Shown here piece by piece: positions 11,561 to 23,600 of a stretch of 64,000 nt of DNA. Under the pieces are notes generated by a model. It worked only from the letters and a program-made list of their open reading frames with translations. It was not told the DNA's origin and ran no database searches. How positions within the stretch are numbered: position 1 is the first letter of the stretch; each line of letters opens with the position of its first letter. Source of the stretch: Alitta virens (Eukaryota; Annelida; Polychaeta; Phyllodocida; Nereididae). Made by a program: the position numbers and the translations under genes. Where the stretch lies: assembly GCA_932294295.1 (NCBI GenBank), contig OW028573.1, positions 56,701,829 through 56,765,828 on the forward strand, read 5' to 3'.

Positions 11561-14500
11561 GCGGCCAAAAGCGCAGCTGCCCACAGCTGATGCGCCAACA
11601 TGATGGAAGGATTTGAATCCTCCGTTTGCCCTTCATGTTTTATTCAGCAGCTTCTCCCTAATGCGCCATGGCTATTAGGTTCCGCCCGTGGCAAATTTGT
11701 TCTCTATCGTCTTCATCTGTTCCCTTCCCGGCAACAATTCCTCTAAAGTTCTCCGGGTCATCCGCTAGGTGGCGAACGCCCTCTAGTGTTAATGCGGGTC
11801 GCGCGTTCGATTCTGACCTCATTATGCTTCATGTATTATGTAATTCTGGTACAACCGGCAGACGGAGGGTTGCGGCAAACAATGCCTTAGCGCAGGAGAT
11901 AAATGAACAGAGTGCTTGGTATTAGCGAGCAAGCTGGCCATCAGACATGCAAGCTGGGTGGACTGTGCATTGTTTATTACATTACGGCCCCTAATTTCTT
12001 TGAGTGCTGGAGTCTATCATGGTCTAAGCAGTTGGACATCAAGGAAATCGTGTTTGCACGTTGTGATTTGGACGGACGGCCAGCAAATTGCGAAATAACC
12101 CCAGTCAGCAAGCTAGTAATTGTATTAGCAGCAAGGGTTAAGCAGTGCCAGACAATGCCATTTGCAGTTCGCCTTGGGACCACTGTGTTGACAGGCCTAC
12201 ATAAACTCCTATGCAGATTTAATCACAACTCCAAAGCTGCTGTTCATTCCCCATATTAGTTCACACAAACATATAATATAACCTAACACCTTATATGTGG
12301 CTGTCCTTTGCCATCACGAGTCTGTCTTCCTCATTTCTTGTTGCTCTCTTATTTCTCATTCGCTCTCCGTTATCTATCATTTCTCACTCGTTTCTCCCTG
12401 TGCCCTCTCCCCAGATAGAGATGCTTCGGGTTTCTCATGTCCTCCCAGCATCCGAAACAGTCCTGATGCTGCATTGGATCGCATGTCACTCACTCAATCA
12501 GCATCCACTGCCAAATATATTAGTCAAAGATCTGGTTGCCATGAGGCTGCGAATAAGCAATGATCTGTCCATGAATAACGCAAAATATAAATCAAGCATT
12601 GCGTAATATTGCCCCATACAGTGGGAAAAAAGAAAGAGGCCCATGTGCAAGAGAACATTACCTTCAGACACTGAAGTTAAATGTGCACGGGTCAATTTGA
12701 TTATTACAGAGAAGGTTCAGTATCAGTAAAATTTCTGACATTTTTTCTGTCTCATGTTGTATATGAGAAGAGAAAAAAACCCCAAAATAACCACGGGTAC
12801 ATTCATTTTGATTATAATATAAGAAGGCGATACAATATTTATTTCAATTAGGTTATTGTGTTTTTTAACACATAAAAAACTTTATATTAAAGATACCTAA
12901 TTCTTAAGACTCCTTTAATCTAGAGGGATGCTGGCCTTACAGCTGATTTCGGAGACTTGGAAACTTCTTAAGACTCCCATTGGAAAGAGGATTGCCTCAG
13001 CCTATGGGAGTCTCCAGTGAGGCCATGCATGTACAGTGTACATGTATGAGCAGTCATTATGCATGTTGTATCCATGGTATATGTTACAAACCAACCGTAT
13101 TTGCAGCATCTGGTTATTTATGTCTTTATTGTGAGCCTTTCAGCTCGGCCCACATCCAGTCGAGATAACACTGTCAATGCTACAAGGGAATGTCTATTGT
13201 CCACTTGAAGTAGCCACTGCTGACCCAGGGCTTTGTCAGCGGCCAACACAAGTACCCTCACTTCCTGTTGCAGTGAACCCTTCATGATGCTTCTCCTGAT
13301 GCTGCTCCTGCAGCCTCCAGGTGATGCTATTCTGCTGCTGGATCTTGCTATAGAATACCCATAAATCCAATGTCTAGGGTTTAACTTCTACTGTTACCTT
13401 CTGTATGGCAGGTAGTTTAGTAGCAGCTTAGTGGAATAGTTGATTAGTTGCTGACTAGCTCTCTAAAAGAACCACATAGGTTCGACACTCAGCCCAAACA
13501 TAAGTTAGTAATGAAATTTGAGACGTTAAACATTGCCTAATTATCATTGTCCCTATGGTGTGTTTATACTGAGTCAAATGGAATACAAACTAAACCCCTC
13601 AGGGTAGATATGTCTGTGTAATGGTGTGGACTCCAAGCATGATCACCTCTTCATTAGGTCTACCTGTCGAGAAGATCGATACAAATCCTGAGGTACTGCA
13701 GTAGAATCGAGATATATAAACCAGTGAATATTTGTATATTGCTTTGCCATATGAGAATTAAGTGTAGCATTCAGTTGTTGCACATGTGACCGCCGTTGAC
13801 CTGTAGTTTTGATAAATTGCTGCCAGTATGATTGTCTCATCATAGCATCCGTGTTATTTTGATCTCCCTATTACTCTGTGTCTTTGATTCCTTAGATTTT
13901 CGACTTCATAGAGAGAAGCGGAATACCTCAGCTGGGCAAAATCGATAGCCTTGGATCCTAATTGCCCCATTAGGGTCGTTAAGCTCAGCTGTGTCACGAC
14001 CTGATGGGTGTATTTCACTTTTAACCCCCACATACCACCCTCCTGTTTCAAGTGTTTGTGCCAGGAGAGTCAGCCTGACACAACTCTTGTATCAAATTCG
14101 ACCACTGAGTTGGCATTATGCAATATCTGTGTTATTAATTATAGTTTGATGCTTTAGTGTCGTCACAGAGTAACTAATTAGCGTGGTGTACCAATTAAGA
14201 ATGGTCCCTTAACTCGGGTATGACGCACCTGCCGTTTTAGATGACCTTAGTTTTATACCGTGACATTTTGGAGAACGCCATTTAATACCGTATCACGCAA
14301 TCATTAACGTCAGCATCCCGCGATCTGTAATTTTAAAGACGTTATATTTTACGATGTTCTATTTAGGGGAGTGAATTAAAGAAATATCGTTAGTACTCTG
14401 GACTGGTATTCTCATGGATCAGTGCGGCGACTTTACACGAATATTTTCATGTATAAATTGTAAGTAATCCACACCGTATATATTATGACTATACTAAGCA

Positions 14501-14932
14501 CCCAATGCCTTGTATAAGTTCCAGAAAATGAAAACTTGAAGAAATTCATCCGCAAGGTGGAGTGTTTGTCGTGGAACGAGATCCCCCTAGTGTTAATTTC
14601 AGCAACTTCACATCATTGTGGCAGCTGAATCTTACAGGCATCGACTTTGGATTTCCCGTGCTTCATTGAGTAATAGCTCCCTCTCCCTGCCCACACAAAT
14701 TTGTTTCCAATTGCAGAGACTTTCCTGTAAGATTTTGCAGAGGCTTCTATTTGCAACAGCTCATCATTTGTCAAAATATTCTGTATGTCATTAAGTACAG
14801 TTCAACCGGGGCCAGGCACGTTTTGGCGTCTGATGGTGTGAACAAAGATAATTGATGGCACTCAGACGCAATGCCACACTTTAGAGCAAACGTTTACTTT
14901 GAGTAATGTGTGATCTTGATTGATGATTTCAG

Positions 14933-15217
14933 GCGCTCGGGAATATTGCGAGGCTGAGGAGTTTTTGGCGCGTTGCAAAGCAGACGAAGTGGTTGTCATG
15001 GAGACGGCGTTGTACGGACGCATGTCAGTCGGACGTTGCGTCATCAAAGACTATGGCTACGTCGGCTGCAAAGCGGACGTCCTGGAGCACATGGACAACA
15101 AATGCTCAGGCCGAAGGTCCTGCGAAATAAGAATCCCGGACTCGACACTTGATGACGCCAACCCCTGTCCCAAAGACTTCAAGACGTTCTTGGAGGCCAG
15201 CTACAAGTGCGTTAAAG
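14933..15217 (+). CDS. Gene A exon: SUEL-type lectin domain
   Basis: The exon follows a TTTCAG acceptor and ends AAAG|GTGCGT; both borders are phase 1. The protein begins AREYCEAEEF. It shows the SUEL cysteine pattern and landmarks: the YGRM motif after VVVMETAL, GRCVIKDYGYVGC, CSGRRSCEIRIPD, NPCPKDFKTFLEASYKC. YGR and the Pro-Cys...(K/F)TxLEAxYxC end are the signatures of rhamnose/galactose-binding lectin domains. The motif order matches the SUEL exons of genes B and C. Confidence 0.92.
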
Positions 15218-18200
15218 GTGCGTTGCCATGGCAATTGATCTATAGTCGCTGTGAAATGAAAGCAGACTCCTCTGAGAGGTTTTTATCTCTTTCCTTTCAC
15301 GTCAGAATGGATAAGAGAGTCTAAAGCAAAAAGACTTTCAGACGAATGAGAAAGGCCCTGAAAAGGTGACATGGCAGATTCTTACTTAGCCACTCGCTCT
15401 AAAAGGGAATATAGTCTTATAGATGCCAACAGTATAATGAAATGAATCAGTCTTATTCTTAGTTCTTAAGAGTCTTTTATTGTGTTGTAATGAAATTGCT
15501 GAATTGTCTTGCACAGAGGGTGTGATAAATCCAAAAGTGTGGTGAAAACAATTTATGACGGTAATTTAAAACCACTCGGTTTGAAATAGATTAATAGATT
15601 CTCACACATTTCACTATCATGTCATATTTGAAAAGCTACGCAGGCTCCTCCCTAGGTAGGCTAGCCAGATTCAGGAGCCTTGAACATAAACATAATTTGA
15701 ATCAAATTGGGAAACTTTTAGGTTAATATGCTTGGGGTATTATTATTGCCAGATTCATTGCATATATGTTGTAAGAAGAACGCTTTTGAATAATAATGAT
15801 TACTTGTGACTCAATGGTATGTAGAATGGAGATAGGGTTGGAAGTTTTGTTAAAAATGATTTTCCATTTACTTTCAGTCGACAACCCTCCCTGTCGACCT
15901 TGCAAGAACTTCACAGAGGTCATAGCCACCTCCCCTCAGGGCTTTCTAGCCAGTATAGTCAGTGAAGAGAATAACTGTGGCACTGCTAACTGCCCTTACC
16001 TTCTCAGTGCTAGGCCTGGCCAGAGCTTCAACTTCACCCTGGTGGATTTTGCACTTTCACCGAAGCGCCGCTCTACGGCTGCGGTAAGCAACATGGAGGA
16101 TTTCTGCTACCGCTACGCCACTATGCGGGAACAAGGCCTTGACAAAGAAATATTCGTCTGTGGGGGAACACAACGCGTTCGATTCTCTTATACGTCACAA
16201 ACGAATGTCGTTCGAATAAAATTCGAAGGAGGACGCCATGGGGGTGCTTTCGGCCACTTCCTGTTAAAATATGATGGTAAAATGATTTGTTGCTTTTGAT
16301 ACAAATAAAGAAAACTTGGGCTCATGAAACTTTCTAAACATCATAAATGTGAATGCTTATTGTAAGAATCAAAATCTTATCTTCATGAAGAAAATTTTTT
16401 GTCATAACTTTTGCCACTTTTGATGATTTTAAACAACATTCCTGCAATTGCAGTTCTCGGCTGCGCAGAATACGAACCCCCACGCAACACGTGGATGAAA
16501 CCGGAAGGAAGTGACGTCATCGTTGGATGCGTATCAACAGGGGTACATTGGAGAGTCACGTGTCACGACAAACTATGGGTAGGAGAAGTGGGCGATTGTC
16601 CCCCAGGTGGGTAATTGGATTTTTATTTGATTGAATTACATGGAAATAGATCGATAAACATAATCATAATAATACTGCATGTAGGCCTGCCTGATTGCTC
16701 TAAGATACTATTATATATAAAGTAAATACACCATTAGATTAGATTAGACTAGATTAGACAAGATTAGATTAGATTCACTGGCACTGGACTGCTGTTATGA
16801 CATCAGCAAGTAAATCAACAATTTTTTTTTTTGTGATTGATGGTGTCACGGCCTCGCTCTGGGCACAATGGTTGCGTCACAGGACTGTGGGTGCAAATAG
16901 TGCGGAACTCAGCGCCTGTGGCAGGTTACCCCATGGTGCCCCACTTTGACATTAATTTTATGACCTTTTATTGATTTTTTTCAGGGGGCCCCGTGTCTGT
17001 CGGAAGTTCAACAGAGAGGTCCATGGCTCTTCCATTAGGTGATTTATAACCATTTCCTCGTTTCTCAAATAAAATATTCATGATAGTCTGTAATAATTAC
17101 CATTGCCTATTATGACTTAAAAATTTTTTGTGGTATCTAACCTATTATTGAATATAAGGCATCATTAGCGTTTATAAATTGTTTCCTGGATTGACTGACT
17201 GTGATATTTTCTTTGCAGGGATATTAATAGCCATTATTTTAGCCATTGCCATGGTGATCGGCGTCTTCATCTTAACATGTGGTCTTGTTTTTATAAAACG
17301 GTCTGTATTGATTTTTATAGTTTCCGGTGCATGTATAAGAATTATATTTATTTTGAAAATTTTGTGTTCTAATTTAATTGATGTGCAACGTGGTAGATCG
17401 GAAATTAGATGCACCTGTATGGTTAAATTGAAAGTACAAATTCTACAGACTAAGTAGTATGTAGTAGTTAAATGAACGGGCAGTCGTCTAAATGGAGTAT
17501 TTAACTTAGTAGTTGGTGCAGGAAATATCGACCAATAAATCTTGGGGACTTTTGGATCAACAGGGGGAGCTGTACGCTGGTCCTCAACATCATTGTGACG
17601 TCATCAATGCACTCTCTGACCTTATTGTATGATTACGTCATCAAACGAGGTTGTAAGGACCGACACGGGGCTTCCCCTGTTGGCTATAAAGTCCCCCCTT
17701 TTCTACTAGCTAGATTAAAACAAATTCAGCTGCTTCAGTCCCTTTAATGTATGATTGCTAACTTGTATTCTTACTCTCCCGCAGTCGTCGAATGGCAGCT
17801 TCCTCCCCTGCCACCACGGGCACTGTGGCCCTGTCCCGAGACCCGTACTACAAGGGCCAGCAGTTTTCCCACTACGGCACCGGAAGTCGGCGCTCGACCA
17901 AGGACTACGGGGGCAGGGTCCCTTATTCCAAGGAATACGATCCGCGATTACCAAAAGCAGAGTTTTTACCCGACTGCCAAGCGCAGACACTCGGACGATA
18001 CCAGCCGGGGCTTCCGTTTGAAGACAAGCAGCTCCCCCGGCGGCAGGACTTGGAACTGAGGCCCTTGCCCTCCATTCCTGATCTAAACTGCTCAGTGGTC
18101 CACCACGAGCCGGAGCTATCGCCCCCTATGTCTGCTGGCATTATACCCACAATGCCTAGCGATGAGGACCTTCCCAATGCCCCTCATTACTTTGAACTGG

Positions 18201-18394
18201 ACCCCGACATGAGAGGGCCCCCCTTCCGGAACCACGCCCGCCATGTTCCCTTGATTCACAAATCGCCAGAACAGGAGAACGCAGAAAACACGGGCAAAGA
18301 ATCGTATTGCTGGAACCCCCCTCGCCCAGCGCCCCCTATCAACAACGCCTTCGTTTTTACTTACAACGAATCAGCCAATTGCAGCTGGCCCTGA
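14933..18394 (+). CDS. Gene A: SUEL-CUB-CCP-like single-pass membrane receptor (5' leader exon not found)
   Basis: Six exons (14933-15217, 15878-16276, 16454-16606, 16985-17038, 17219-17300, 17785-18394) join in one open frame of 527 codons plus stop, given one upstream base from a leader exon. Counting from the first residue seen: SUEL/galactose-binding lectin 1-95, CUB 96-228, CCP-like 229-279, Ser/Pro linker 280-297, transmembrane 298-324, cytoplasmic tail 325-527. Known of the families: SUEL domains bind rhamnose or galactose, or protein ligands, and CUB and CCP modules mediate extracellular contacts. Inferred: a type I plasma-membrane lectin receptor. The signal-peptide exon is missing. 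The first acceptor is phase 1, as in B and C, so a leader ending in one extra base is expected, perhaps upstream of the window. It is the closest relative of gene B, 2 kb downstream. Not recognised as a named gene. Confidence 0.86.
15878..16276 (+). CDS. Gene A exon: CUB domain
   Basis: One uninterrupted exon of 133 codons between a CTTTCAG acceptor and a GATG|GTAAAA donor, phase 1 at both ends. CUB hallmarks in order are CRPCKNF, GFLASIVSEENNCG, CPYLLSARPGQSFNFTLVDF, FCYRYATMREQG, VCGGTQRVRFSY, VVRIKFEGG and GHFLLKYDG. Two N-glycosylation sequons are visible (NFTE and NFTL). The second aligns with NLTL in gene B. Gene B carries an extra intron in this domain that gene A lacks. Confidence 0.9.
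16454..16606 (+). CDS. Gene A exon: short CCP/sushi-like module
   Basis: A 51-codon exon, phase 1 to phase 1, after a TTGCAG acceptor. It has four cysteines and the late CCP pattern W-x-V-x-C...LWVGEVGDCPPG. It is shorter than a usual sushi domain of about 60 residues, so the family call is tentative. The module aligns with its gene B counterpart (GC...GGC...WAMTC...W.G...NCPQG), so it is conserved within this family. Confidence 0.82.
16733..16776. repeat. (TTAGA)n pentanucleotide microsatellite
   Basis: About eight imperfect ATTAG/ACTAG/ACAAG units, in the gene A intron between the CCP-like and linker exons. Confidence 0.85.
16985..17038 (+). CDS. Gene A exon: 18-codon juxtamembrane linker
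   Basis: A tiny exon between a TTTTTTTCAG acceptor and a TTAG|GTGATT donor, phase 1 at both ends. It encodes a Gly/Ser/Pro-type spacer ending MALPL, with the next exon supplying G. The gene B exon has identical length (54 bp) and ends FTLPL-G. The matching length, phase and LPLG end argue that this small exon is real. Confidence 0.75.
   Translation, partial: GAPCLSEVQQRGPWLFH
17219..17300 (+). CDS. Gene A exon: transmembrane segment
   Basis: An 82-bp exon after CTTTGCAG. It encodes about 24 hydrophobic residues (ILIAIILAIAMVIGVFILTC, then GLVFIK) followed by a basic stop-transfer run (KR, then RR from the next exon). It starts phase 1 and ends phase 2 at AAACG|GTCTGT. The donor is weak, but phase, length and position match gene B's TM exon (also 82 bp) exactly. 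Confidence 0.86.
17544..17695. repeat. Foldback element in gene A's last intron, carrying CRE and TATA motifs
   Basis: The two halves are imperfect reverse complements over about 50-70 bp, by eye about 75% identical near the ends. Examples are GGGGACTTTT with AAAGTCCCC, CAACAGGGGGAGC (17558-17570) with GCTTCCCCTGTTG (17670-17682), and GGTCCT with AGGACC. Near the centre lie TGACGTCA (17596-17603) and TTACGTCA (17633-17640), with TATAAA at 17685-17690. It may be a small MITE/foldback transposon or a long RNA hairpin. A regulatory role is only inferred. Confidence 0.6.
17785..18394 (+). CDS. Gene A exon: cytoplasmic tail and stop
   Basis: The exon starts after CTCCCGCAG with RRMAASSP, giving the basic inner-membrane flank, and ends at TGA 18392-18394. 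The tail is rich in Pro, Tyr, Ser and charge. Motifs shared with gene B in the same order are RPLPSIP (fits the class I SH3 ligand pattern R-x-x-P-x-x-P), YFELDPD, SPEQENAEN and a C-terminal NCSWP. Other features are DPYYKG and the Pro stretch PPRPAPP. No enzyme domain is seen. The tail is likely an adaptor-binding segment. Confidence 0.88.
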
Positions 18395-18501
18395 GGTCAC
18401 ATGACTGCTGTACCCGGTGAGCATGCGCACTGTCACATGCTATCCATACTGGTTGCCTGGCAACACTTTTTATCGTGCTGCGTCGTTCTGTGGGTCGTAT
18501 G

Positions 18502-18507
18502 AATAAA
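18502..18507 (+). terminator. Gene A poly(A) signal
   Basis: AATAAA lies about 107 nt after the gene A stop codon in AT-containing sequence, a normal place for a cleavage/polyadenylation signal. It gives a short 3' UTR. Confidence 0.65.
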
Positions 18508-20199
18508 ATTACTGAATGGAATCCATGGTTTTCATTAATTTTGAGCAGCAACGTGTTGTGTGTTTACCCTTATGGCAGCAGCGTGACCCCTCCATGCGCC
18601 CCACGTGGGTTACGTAATTGGGTCAAGTGCAGCACGTGTTTGTCATGTGCTGGTGCAAAGTGTCGTGCTATTCTGCTGCCCCCTGGATCTATCACTGGAT
18701 TAAAGATGCTGGGGCCCGCATCAGCCATAGATGCTGCTGCCGCTGCTGCTGCTGCCATGAATCAACGGCTGCATGAATGAGGATGCACGCTTCCCATAAT
18801 AACACTGGCGCAGCCCAGTCATGAATGAACACCCATAAAGCTTTCATGAATGAATTTAACGTTCGTGGATCCAATTCCACTGGTCCTGTTGTTGAAAAGT
18901 ACTCGCATTGATTTCTGTGAAACCAAAGTTCTTATGTTGCCATTGACGACCAAAATAAGTTAGCTTCGAAGCTTACATGTATATGTTATGTAAGTTACAG
19001 TAACGTGTAAACAAATCGGTCCTGCATTCAATATGACAAATATGTGACAACACATCAGTAATCGTGTGTACAAAATGACCAAAAAATGTATTATTATCAT
19101 CATAATTATTACGTACGTGCATTTGCCAAAGCTGATAATTTATTTTCCGGTTATATGGTGTTATTTATATAGTGCTTGTCCAGTTGACCTTTGGTCAGTG
19201 AATGTATGATCTTGTATGACTTCTGTGATAAACAAATTATCAAGTATGAATTGGTTTTTTCTTCTAATGGAATGGGTTAATGCTTTGTATTCGATATTGT
19301 AAGTTATCAATGATGAACCAGGGTATTATAAACAATAGCCACACAGTCCTACGATACTGTCACAACTCTCTGCACAGCGCTATAATATTACGTCATCAGG
19401 GCTGCAGCGCAGGTCAACGAAATTCTGTGAGCCTAATACGGTTGCAATATTGTTGTCATACATGACGCTGCGCTCAGTACGCTTGCACGTGTGACAGCAT
19501 CTAGGCTGTGACTGAGGAGCCCAGTACTCATCTAGCTGCAGTCCTTGTTTACATAGGGGAGAAATTGATCTGCCGATTATGTAACAGTGCCTAGAAATAG
19601 GTTAATAATAACGAGTATTCCCATCTTTATTACATAGATTACCAGCTATTATGATCAATGAATTGTATTAAATCATGGCACGTATGCGATTAATTTGTTT
19701 ATAATGTAAGGATTAAATTGGTATATTGATTTTGTAACAAGGCATACTTTGTAGATATTAGTTAAATGAGTAGGCCCTAATATAAATATGTTACTAACTG
19801 TCAGTATTAATGAAATTTGTGGAAATCGTGACATAATTATTTGCTAGATTCGGTTTGCAAGTGTTCATATAGTGAAATATTATTGCTAATATTGTCTGCC
19901 TGCAGCTGTAATGGTTTTAAGTGGATCAGGTTTACAAAATGGTATAACAGTTTGTTGTTGTCACGTGGGTTGGCCATTCACGGAGTTTTCACTTCATGTG
20001 AGCAATATTTAAATTGGAAATCGAGAAATACACCTGAATGGGCTTGCTATAATTCAAGAGATAGTGAATAGAGATGTGTTGAGATTTATAGAGGCACATG
20101 CTGGCAGCGCCATGATTATATACAATGGGAAAAGACATTGATCGCTTATGCAGGAGTGTCTGCTTGCTGCAGGCATGTGAGGATCCTGCGCTGGCCTAA
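18508..20199. other. Spacer between genes A and B
   Basis: AT-rich. It has a CTG/GCC tract (18726-18763) and several GAATGA words just past gene A. No exon is recognised. Confidence 0.55.
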
Positions 20200-20553
20200 C
20201 TGCATCTAGCATCAGTCTAGAATGGTTGATGCGGCGGCAGCGGCTCTCTAGCCAGCAGCTGCAGGCAGTGTAGAAGTGCAGGCAAGTGCAGGTACAGCAG
20301 CAACAGGGGACAGTTAGCAACATCACTGCAAGAAGAAAGAAGTACAAAAGCTGCAGTCACAGACACAGCAGCATCTTCAAGCAGCATTGCTTGATGTTTC
20401 AGAGCAGCTAGCTAGCTGCTTGCTGAATGTTTGCTGCGCAGAACCGTGCATAAATTATGTGCTGGATTAGACAGAATGAGAGAAGTGATGAGTAAAGAGA
20501 GTATCAGGCGGGCCAGGCATTACCATCCATTGTGAAGGGACACTCTAGTGGAC
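20200..20553 (+). promoter_or_regulatory. Presumed 5' UTR/promoter region of gene B
   Basis: A CAG/GCAG-rich segment immediately before the gene B leader exon. It includes an 18-bp perfect palindrome, AGCAGCTAGCTAGCTGCT, at 20403-20420. CAGTCT, GTTGATGC, GCGGCAG and GCCAGCA occur in this order at 20213-20258, as they do before gene C. Promoter function is inferred from position only. Confidence 0.4.
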
Positions 20554-20644
20554 ATGAGACTGACCTGCGGCCGAGCGTTGGTTTGGTTCTTTGCTCGAAT
20601 TGTCCTCTTGGAGACCGTTGGTCAGTGCTATGGCCGGAAGACAG
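20554..20644 (+). CDS. Gene B exon: start codon and signal peptide
   Basis: ATG in context GACATGA opens 30 codons beginning MRLTCGR, then a hydrophobic stretch ALVWFFARIVLLETV and a plausible cleavage zone VGQC. The exon ends phase 1 at ACAG|GTGGGT. Joined to the SUEL exon it gives Glu-Phe-Cys, the phase and Cys position seen in gene C. One Arg inside the hydrophobic run weakens the signal-peptide call. Upstream sequence shares ordered motifs with gene C's leader region, which supports this choice. Confidence 0.58.
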
Positions 20645-23600
20645 GTGGGTACTAAGGTGTTGCGAGTAGTCAGATTGGATAGTCATCGTCATATATTGTT
20701 GATCATATTATCTTCCTGTATATTTCACTGCTCCAGTTCGCATTGATGTTTCTGTGACAATAATTTGTCACCAAACATGGCTGCTGACATAGAAAATGTA
20801 TCTAGTCAAAACCTTTTATGTGACAAACAATTCGAGGCATTTCCCCTTAAAGCTGGCCTGTGCTCTGTAGTGGTATGGAAATTACTTCTCGGGGGAAATT
20901 TCATTTTGGAATAGTAAATATTTTTGAGCTAATGATGGCTTTAGACTCTATAGCATGCTAGACCTGGCTGTGGCAGCTCCATAGAGCTCTGATCGTATAT
21001 CGATTTTCTCATGCTGCTCTTGTCTGCTACTGTCCTCTATTATCGTCCTAGCGCCAGCCTTCTCTTCCTGATAGCATTGTTATTTGTTAATCAAAGCGCC
21101 ATATGCAATAGTTGGGCAAAAAGTACCAAATACGGTTGCCAGGTTATGACAATATACGGCTTATAGTTGTGTGCTTCTCTGTGAATGGGGAAAAACTAGC
21201 TGATGCCATCCATTGATAAAGCTGAGAGGCTTCAATGGAGAATAATGCATTTGTGAATGGCATTCGCCTGCAGCCACTGCTATAGATTATACAGCCCTGC
21301 GTTGTAATTCATTATCCAAATATGGTCTGCCTCTAGCAATCATTCCTTCTCCATAAGACTGATTTTTTCTTGGTTAATATTGTTTATTCTGAGCTTGCTT
21401 CAGGGAAGATGTGATAAATTCAAGGAATGTGGCAAACAAACTAGAAAACATAATTGTGTGACAAACTAGCCATAGCTCATAAGGCACTATGCAGCAAACA
21501 GTGCCCATGTGTCACAGCCAGCAGCTTACATGCTTTATATCGGAATTCAGGAAATATAATTTTGTTCAGGCTAATAACCATATTTGATTGTGCCAAAATG
21601 GGTATCAACTACATAATGATAAAAACATAAAGAGTGATAACATGAAAGAATGTGATGGTTTTCCTGTTTATTTTGGCATATTTAGAGTGTTTTCATTATT
21701 AGCTCCATTCCCTATTACATAAGGTATATATCCCTTCGGCTCAAACACCATATATTACTCTGTGGTTAATTTTATGATTCCAGTGTTTACCACCACTTTG
21801 CTTATAATTTATTGACAAAATTAAGATTATATTATTTGATGATATACGGGGTATTTGCTTTGAACTACAGAAAGATGCAAAAGGAATGTCCTGAAGTTTT
21901 TCGGTCAAAGCATTAAGCAACGCAAAATGGACATGATGCTGGCAATATTTAAAGCATGATAAGTTGTTAATCGTAAGAAGCGTTTTTATCATTGACAGTT
22001 GAATAATTTGTTTGTGATGTCCATGCTGTGTGAAAGAAAAATATAACCGCAAAACATGGGGACATAATCCCGGACATTCTTTTTGACTCATAGTGCTAGA
22101 GAGTCATCAGTGTCTGTGTAGGTTGTTTATTGATTTGTGTAATTGTTTATTGATTGATGCGTTAGTACAATACCCTTCTTTGCCCTTTATTTCCATCACC
22201 AGAGTTTTGCGAAACGGACGAATTCGAAGCCTCGTGCAACCCCAGCGAGGTGGTTGTCATGGAAACGGCGTGGTATGGGCGGATGAAGCTGGGTCGCTGC
22301 GTAAAGACGGACTACGGTTTTGTGGGGTGCCAAGCCAACGTCAAAGAGCACTTCGATAGCATCTGCAGCGGAAGGAGGTCGTGTGCCCTGAGACTTCCGG
22401 ATCGGGCCTTGGACAAGTTGAAAGAGTGCCCGCATGAGTTTAAAACTTACCTAGAAGCGAACTACACATGTATACCTGGTACTTTAACTTTGTTTATATA
22501 TATATAATAACGAATTTCCATCCTTGGTAAATCTAGAAACATTGGGATTAAAAAAAAAAAAATTTAAAATGTAACAAACCAAATCCACAACTATTTGAAT
22601 GAAGCCTTCATCAGTTCAACTCTCCAAACATTCATAGTAAGATCAATCAGTATCTTGGCGTAAAATGGTTAAAGCTACCAATATGTTATAAATTATTGGT
22701 TATTGTATACATGTACACGACCGTTGGCTTTGTCATTGCAGTTATTTAAATTTATTGGTCATAATAATCGATGAAGTGCTCATATAGTATTAGTACTTCA
22801 TGAGGTTTTTTCGTTGAAACATTCAATATATTGACTGTTATTTCATTCGAAAAAAGAGGGTGTTGAGAATTAATTGGAATTCATTTTTGTTTTTCTGTTC
22901 AGTGCTATACGAAATGTTCATCGATTTATTTACGCATGCATAGTGTTAACTTTTCTGAATGATAAATCATTAACGTAACTTAGATATATTTAGTGTCCTC
23001 AAGATATAGTACATGCAGTGTATATATATGTACAGTGTTTATGCTTAGTGCAAGGTGTTTGACTGACTATGTCACTCTGTCTCTTTGTCTCTATCTCTGT
23101 CTCTCTATCTTGATTGCCCCCTTTCTCTGTTATTCCCCTCTTCTACCCTTGTGTACCAAATGTAAACAAACGTGGTCTGCACTGGTGCCCCTTCATTGAC
23201 AATGTTTGACAGGAAGGCTCTTACCCCACTTTCCCAGCTGCCTAACTGCCCCACCACCCAAGACACGCTCAGCTTACTATCATGGCTTGTCCATTAAATA
23301 ATGATGTGAAATGAGTGGTGCAATTGTCATAACTCTTACAATCCATTAATTTGATTTAGCTTGTGCAACTACAGGCAGTCCCTAATATAGAAGTGACTTT
23401 TGCCACTTAAAATGCAATAACGCATGCATTCTGCAGAACGACTATAACTTCTGGTAATTGTATATATGTGCATGAGGAAAGGGTTGGAGTTGGATGCCAT
23501 ATATTTTACTTTTTAGACGTCATACGTACAGCTAAACAATTTGAATCATTTCGGTAGTGTAAATAAACAAACTGCAGGCTTTTCACTGCAGGATCCTGCT

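Larger units (their letters stand above)
4251..14932. other. Non-coding region 5' of gene A
   Basis: I looked for a signal-peptide exon ending in phase 1 to serve gene A and found no convincing one. The stretch holds the ETS patch at 6.05 kb, microsatellites at 7.3-7.7 kb, a GAT tract at 11.5 kb and scattered short repeats. It may be spacer or gene A's first intron. Confidence 0.5.

Noticed and set aside
11605..11640. GGATTTGAATCCTCC resembling a tRNA T-arm
   Set aside because: Only a 3-4 bp stem forms, and no acceptor stem or anticodon arm can be drawn upstream.
11753..11830. tRNA- or SINE-like segment with GTTCGATTC B-box-like word
   Set aside because: The cloverleaf stems do not pair and a proper A box is missing. 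At most it is a decayed tRNA-derived fragment.
12295..12606. Hydrophobic open frame MWLSFAITSLSSSFLV...
   Set aside because: It comes from pyrimidine-rich low-complexity sequence, and no suitable phase-1 donor follows the hydrophobic part.
12964..13016. Inverted repeat AGACTCCCAT/ATGGGAGTCT
   Set aside because: Arms of only 10 bp around a loop of about 25 nt, common by chance at this scale; no flanking duplication or repeated copy seen.
21011..21134. Alternative leader exon for gene B (MLLLSATVLYY...)
   Set aside because: The only phase-1 donor (G|GTTGCC) is weak. The exon at 20554-20644 has a better donor and shared upstream motifs.
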